This document shows, piece after piece, positions 6,101-8,662 of a stretch of DNA of 8,662 nucleotides. The DNA is taken from positions 1 to 8,662 of the forward strand of contig JAQZAY010000145.1 of the NCBI GenBank assembly GCA_029239415.1, in the 5' to 3' direction. The position numbers and the translations under genes were made by a program. The notes under the pieces are model-generated. The model was not told where the DNA came from and searched no databases. It worked only from the letters and a program-made list of their open reading frames with translations. Positions within the stretch are counted from its first letter, which is position 1, and every line of letters starts with the position of its first letter. The stretch comes from Pseudomonas sp. GTDB lineage: Bacteria; Pseudomonadota; Gammaproteobacteria; Pseudomonadales; Pseudomonadaceae.

Positions 6101-7979
6101 CAACGGCTTGCTGATGTCCGACAAGCTGCAGCTGGTGGCTGCCTTCAACCACTTGCACATCTTCATCGACCCCAATCCCGATCCGGCCACCAGCTTCGCC
6201 GAGCGTCAGCGCCTGTTCGACCTGCCGCGCTCGGCCTGGACCGACTACGACACCCGCATCATGTCCGAAGGCGGCGGGATCTTCCCGCGCAGCCTCAAGA
6301 GCATCACCATCACCGAGCAGATGAAACAGCGCTTCGACATCTCGGCCGACAAGCTGACCCCGACCGAGTTGCTGCACGCGCTGCTCAAGGCGCCGGTCGA
6401 CCTGCTCTGGAACGGCGGTATCGGCACCTACGTCAAGTCCACTGAAGAGAGCCACGCCGATGTCGGCGACAAGGCCAACGATGCGCTGCGCGTCAATGGC
6501 GACGAGTTGCGCTGCAAGGTGGTGGGCGAGGGCGGCAACCTGGGCATGACTCAGCTGGGCCGGGTCGAGTTCGGCCTCAACGGCGGTGCGACCAACACCG
6601 ACTTCATCGACAATGCCGGCGGCGTGGACTGCTCCGACCACGAGGTCAACATCAAGATCCTGCTCAACGAAGTGGTGCATGCCGGGGACATGACCGAGAA
6701 GCAGCGCAACCAACTGCTGGGCAGCATGACCGATGAGGTGGGCGCCCTGGTGCTGGGCAACAACTACAAGCAGACCCAGGCCCTGTCGCTGGCGGCGCGC
6801 CGTGCCCGCGAGCGGATTGCCGAGTACAAGCGCCTGATGACCGACCTCGAGAGCCGCGGCAAGCTCGACCGGGCGATCGAGTTCCTGCCGTCCGAAGACC
6901 AGCTGGCCGAGCGCCTGGCCGCCAACCAGGGCCTGACCCGTGCCGAGCTGTCGGTGTTGATCTCCTACAGCAAGATCGACCTGAAGGAGCAGTTGCTCAA
7001 GTCGCGGGTGCCCGACGACGACTACCTGACCCGCGACATGGAGACCGCATTCCCGCCCTCGCTGGTCAACAAGTTCGCCGACGCCATGCGCCGCCACCGT
7101 CTCAAGCGCGAGATCGTCAGCACCCAGATCGCCAACGACCTGGTCAACAACATGGGCATCACCTTCGTGCAGCGCCTGAAGGAATCCACCGGCATGAGTC
7201 CGGCCAACGTGGCCGGTGCCTATGTGATCGTGCGTGACATCTTCCATCTGCCGCACTGGTTCCGCCAGATCGAAGCGCTGGACTACCAGGTGCCCGCCGA
7301 GATCCAGCTCACCCTGATGGACGAACTGATGCGCCTGGGGCGCCGCGCCACGCGCTGGTTCCTGCGCAGCCGTCGCAACGAGCAGGACGCCGGGCGCGAC
7401 GCGGCGCACTTCGGGCCGAAGATCGCCCAGCTCGGGCTCAAGCTCGACGAGCTGCTCGAAGGCCCGACCCGCGACCGCTGGCAGGCCCGCTACCAAGGCT
7501 TCGTCCAGGCCGGCGTGCCCGAACTGCTGGCGCGCATGGTGGCCGGGACCACGCACCTGTACACCTTGCTGCCGATCATCGAGGCTTCCGATGTGACCGG
7601 CGAGGACCCTGCGCAAGTGGCCAAGGCGTTCTTCGCGGTCGGCAGCGCGCTGGACCTTCCCTGGTACCTGCAGGAGATCAGCAACCTGTCGGTGGAGAAC
7701 AACTGGCAGGCCCTGGCCCGCGAAGCGTTCCGCGACGACATCGACCTGCAGCAGCGCGCCATTACCATTTCGGTGCTGCAGATGGCCGATGCCCCGCAGG
7801 ACATGGACGAGCGCGTGGCATTGTGGCTCCAGCAGCACCGCGTGATGGTCGAGCGCTGGCGCGCCATGCTCGACGACCTGCGCAATGCCACCGGCACCGA
7901 CTACGCCATGTACGCGGTGGCCAACCGCGAGCTGGTCGACCTGGCGTTGAGCGGGCAGGGGGTGGTGGTGCCTTCCTGA
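3114..7979 (+). CDS. gdhB: NAD-dependent glutamate dehydrogenase, large (about 180 kDa) class
   Basis: A 1621-residue protein, matching the ~1620-residue GdhB of P. aeruginosa. It catalyses glutamate + NAD+ + water to 2-oxoglutarate + NADH + ammonium in the cytoplasm, and serves glutamate and arginine catabolism. The N-terminal ~700 residues are the regulatory part of this class, with ACT-like segments such as HHDLPFLVDSVRTEL near 102-116. The catalytic core contains GGLRWSDREEDFRTEV (about 817-832), the lysine-rich substrate block KAQQVKNSVIVPVGAKGGF (837-855, with K842 and K852), KGTATFSDIAN (918-928) and the dinucleotide-binding stretch GDMAGDVFGNGLL (988-1000). The remaining ~380 residues form the helical C-terminal domain. 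The P. aeruginosa enzyme is activated by arginine and inhibited by citrate; I infer similar control here. The gene is monocistronic, with an ArgR-like site upstream and a strong terminator downstream. The frame is intact and contains no TTA, CTA or TCA codon. Confidence 0.97.
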   Translation: MAFFTAASKADFQHQLQAVLAQHISEQSLPQVALFAEQFFGIISLDELTQRRLSDLAGCTLSAWRIIERFDLQHPEVRVYNPDYERHGWQSTHTAVEVLHHDLPFLVDSVRTELNRRGYSIHTLQTTVLSVRRGLDGELVELLPKGTSGEGVQHESLMYLEIDRCANAAELNVLASELEKVLAEVRVAVADFQPMKDKLRDILALVEQCPYAPAHNEKAEVNAFLEWLVGNHFTFLGYEEFTVSADAEGGQMLYDPQSFLGLTRLLRSGLSAEDLRIEDYAVNYLNEPLLLSFAKAAQPSRVHRPAYPDYVSIRQLDAQGRVIKECRFMGLYTSSVYGESVHAIPYIRLKVAEVERRSLFDPKAHLGKELAQVLEVLPRDDLFQTPIDELFSTVMSIVQIQERNKIRVFLRKDPYGRFCYCLAYVPRDIYSTEVRQKIQQVLMERLKASDCEFWTFFSESVLARVQLILRVDPKNRIDIDPQQLENEVIQACRSWKDDYASLVVEGFGEAQGNNILADFPKGFPAGYRERFAAHSAVVDLQHVLALSERKPLVMSFYQPLTQTGKQLLHCKLYHADTPLALSDVLPILENLGLRVLGEFPYRLRHANGREFWIHDFAFTYSEGLDLDIQQLNDTLQDAFVHIVRGDAENDAFNRLVLTAGLPWRDVALLRAYARYLKQIRLGFDLGYIASTLNNHTDIARELTRLFKTRFYLARKLTQDDLDDKQQRLEQAILTALDEVQVLNEDRILRRYLDLIKATLRTNFYQADANGQAKSYFSFKFNPKLIPELPKPVPKFEIFVYSPRVEGVHLRFGNVARGGLRWSDREEDFRTEVLGLVKAQQVKNSVIVPVGAKGGFLPRRLPLGGSRDEIQAEGIACYRIFISGLLDITDNLKDGGVVPPVNVVRHDGDDPYLVVAADKGTATFSDIANGIAIDYGFWLGDAFASGGSAGYDHKKMGITARGAWVGVQRHFRERGINVQQDPITVIGIGDMAGDVFGNGLLMSDKLQLVAAFNHLHIFIDPNPDPATSFAERQRLFDLPRSAWTDYDTRIMSEGGGIFPRSLKSITITEQMKQRFDISADKLTPTELLHALLKAPVDLLWNGGIGTYVKSTEESHADVGDKANDALRVNGDELRCKVVGEGGNLGMTQLGRVEFGLNGGATNTDFIDNAGGVDCSDHEVNIKILLNEVVHAGDMTEKQRNQLLGSMTDEVGALVLGNNYKQTQALSLAARRARERIAEYKRLMTDLESRGKLDRAIEFLPSEDQLAERLAANQGLTRAELSVLISYSKIDLKEQLLKSRVPDDDYLTRDMETAFPPSLVNKFADAMRRHRLKREIVSTQIANDLVNNMGITFVQRLKESTGMSPANVAGAYVIVRDIFHLPHWFRQIEALDYQVPAEIQLTLMDELMRLGRRATRWFLRSRRNEQDAGRDAAHFGPKIAQLGLKLDELLEGPTRDRWQARYQGFVQAGVPELLARMVAGTTHLYTLLPIIEASDVTGEDPAQVAKAFFAVGSALDLPWYLQEISNLSVENNWQALAREAFRDDIDLQQRAITISVLQMADAPQDMDERVALWLQQHRVMVERWRAMLDDLRNATGTDYAMYAVANRELVDLALSGQGVVVPS

Positions 7980-7988
7980 GCGTGAGCT

Positions 7989-8031
7989 GAAATGAAAAAG
8001 CCCCGGCATCGCTGCCGGGGCTTTTCATTTC
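7989..8031. terminator. Strong bidirectional intrinsic terminator between gdhB and ppsR
   Basis: Left arm 7989-8008 and right arm 8013-8031 are complementary over 19 pairs with a single extra A, around the four-base loop TCGC. The GC core is GCCCCGGCA/TGCCGGGGC. It is flanked by AAAAA on the left and TTTT on the right, so both strands yield a GC-rich hairpin followed by a U-run. It starts 10 bases after the gdhB stop and ends 27 bases before the ppsR stop, serving both convergent genes. Confidence 0.93.
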
Positions 8032-8057
8032 CAGCAGGAGTGAAGTCTGAGCCGGGG

Positions 8058-8662
8058 TTACTTGAACCGTCGCTCCACACCTTTCTCCACCAGGATCTTC
8101 GCCGAGATCTCCTCCACCGAGAAATGCGTGGAGTTGATGTTGGGAATATTCTCCCGCCTGAACAGGTTCTCCACCTCGCGCACCTCGAACTCGCACTGGG
8201 CAAAGCTCGAATACCGGCTGTTGGGCTTGCGCTCGTGGCGAATGGCCGTCAGACGGTCGGCGTCGATGGTCAGGCCGAACAGCTTGTGCTGGTACTTCCT
8301 GAGCACCGAGGGCAGTTGCAGGCGCTCCATGTCGTCTTCGGTCAACGGGTAGTTGGCGGCGCGGATGCCGAACTGCATGGCCATGTACAGGCAGGTCGGG
8401 GTCTTGCCGCAGCGCGACACGCCGACCAGGATCAGGTCCGCCTTGTCGTAGTAGTGGGTGCGCGCGCCGTCGTCGTTGTCCAGCGCGAAGTTCACCGCCT
8501 CGATGCGCTCCATGTAGTTGGAGTTGCCGCCGATCGAGTGCGACTTGCCCACCGAGTACGATGAATGGGCGGTCAGCTCCTGCTCCAGCGGGGCCAGGAA
8601 GGTCGAGAAGATGTCGATCATGAAGCCGTTGGAGGTCGCCAGAACTTCACGGATGTCCTGGT
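8058..8662 (-). CDS. ppsR: Phosphoenolpyruvate synthase regulatory protein, ADP-dependent kinase/Pi-dependent pyrophosphorylase (C-terminal part)
   Basis: The C-terminal ~200 of about 272 residues; the frame stays open to the right edge, so the N-terminus lies outside. PpsR (DUF299 family) inactivates PEP synthase by ADP-dependent phosphorylation of a threonine next to the catalytic histidine, and reactivates it by Pi-dependent phosphorolysis. Visible family marks are [13 protein letters not shown], the [18 protein letters not shown] region, the P-loop GVSRCGKT (bases 8400-8423), [14 protein letters not shown] and [19 protein letters not shown] near the end. In-frame residues upstream of the methionine at 8621 ([13 protein letters not shown]) continue the family sequence, so that methionine is internal. 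It is convergent with gdhB across a shared terminator. From memory, Pseudomonas genomes often carry ppsA divergently next to ppsR, which would place ppsA just beyond the right edge. Identity is near certain. Confidence 0.96.
   Translation of the reverse strand, partial: QDIREVLATSNGFMIDIFSTFLAPLEQELTAHSSYSVGKSHSIGGNSNYMERIEAVNFALDNDDGARTHYYDKADLILVGVSRCGKTPTCLYMAMQFGIRAANYPLTEDDMERLQLPSVLRKYQHKLFGLTIDADRLTAIRHERKPNSRYSSFAQCEFEVREVENLFRRENIPNINSTHFSVEEISAKILVEKGVERRFK

Noticed and set aside
5099..6445. Plus-strand open frame of 448 codons inside gdhB
   Set aside because: It is an alternate-frame shadow, rich in Arg, Pro, Gln and His, over the conserved catalytic core of GdhB.
3006..8009. Minus-strand open frame of 1667 codons covering all of gdhB
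   Set aside because: It is codon-aligned antisense to a well-recognised enzyme. Its openness follows from the lack of TTA/CTA/TCA codons, it has no ribosome binding site, its composition is low-complexity, and its start lies inside the terminator.
8400..8423. Cysteine within the PpsR P-loop (GVSRCGKT) as a possible unusual variant
   Set aside because: As far as I recall, the same RCGKT form occurs in ordinary gammaproteobacterial PpsR proteins, so it is not distinctive.
8058..8621. A complete 187-residue protein starting at the ATG at 8621
   Set aside because: The frame is open to the right edge, and the residues before that Met continue the PpsR family sequence, so the true start is outside the window.

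Overview
The window looks like chromosomal DNA of a Pseudomonas, probably of the P. putida/P. fluorescens type. The evidence is high GC with strongly biased codon use, a giant NAD-dependent glutamate dehydrogenase of Pseudomonas GdhB length, a PpsR regulator closely resembling the Pseudomonas form, and a Pseudomonas-style ArgR half-site. I see no insertion sequences, phage genes, tRNA or rRNA genes, or CRISPR repeats. Coding density is high, and the longest gap between genes is about 160 bases.

Left part (1-2502), all on the minus strand and transcribed right to left: a FadR-type GntR repressor (lhgR), an FAD-dependent L-2-hydroxyglutarate oxidase (lhgO), and the N-terminal third of an MFS transporter of the metabolite:H+ symporter type that runs off the left edge. 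An identical 18-base sequence lies in front of lhgR and in front of lhgO. It contains a perfect FadR-family operator core (TNGTNNNACNA) and sits at the same distance from a -35-like hexamer in both places. This reads as an autoregulated catabolic unit: L-2-hydroxyglutarate, possibly imported by the transporter, relieves LhgR repression and LhgO oxidises it to 2-oxoglutarate.

Middle (2600-2953, minus): a small, very acidic protein with no recognised domain, divergent from gdhB. The 160-base divergent intergenic region carries a perfect ArgR half-site just upstream of a plausible gdhB promoter.

Right part: gdhB (3114-7979, plus) encodes the 1621-residue NAD-dependent glutamate dehydrogenase, which converts glutamate to 2-oxoglutarate and ammonia. 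It ends at a strong bidirectional terminator shared with the convergent ppsR gene (8058 to the right edge, minus), which encodes the kinase/pyrophosphorylase that controls PEP synthase. Most named genes touch the 2-oxoglutarate/TCA and PEP nodes: LhgO and GdhB both yield 2-oxoglutarate, and PpsR gates gluconeogenic PEP formation.

I did not find a clearly undescribed biological system. The items most worth checking are the duplicated operator/promoter module, the transporter added to the lhg unit, the ArgR site, and the acidic orphan gene. A 1667-codon open frame antisense to gdhB is best explained by codon bias.
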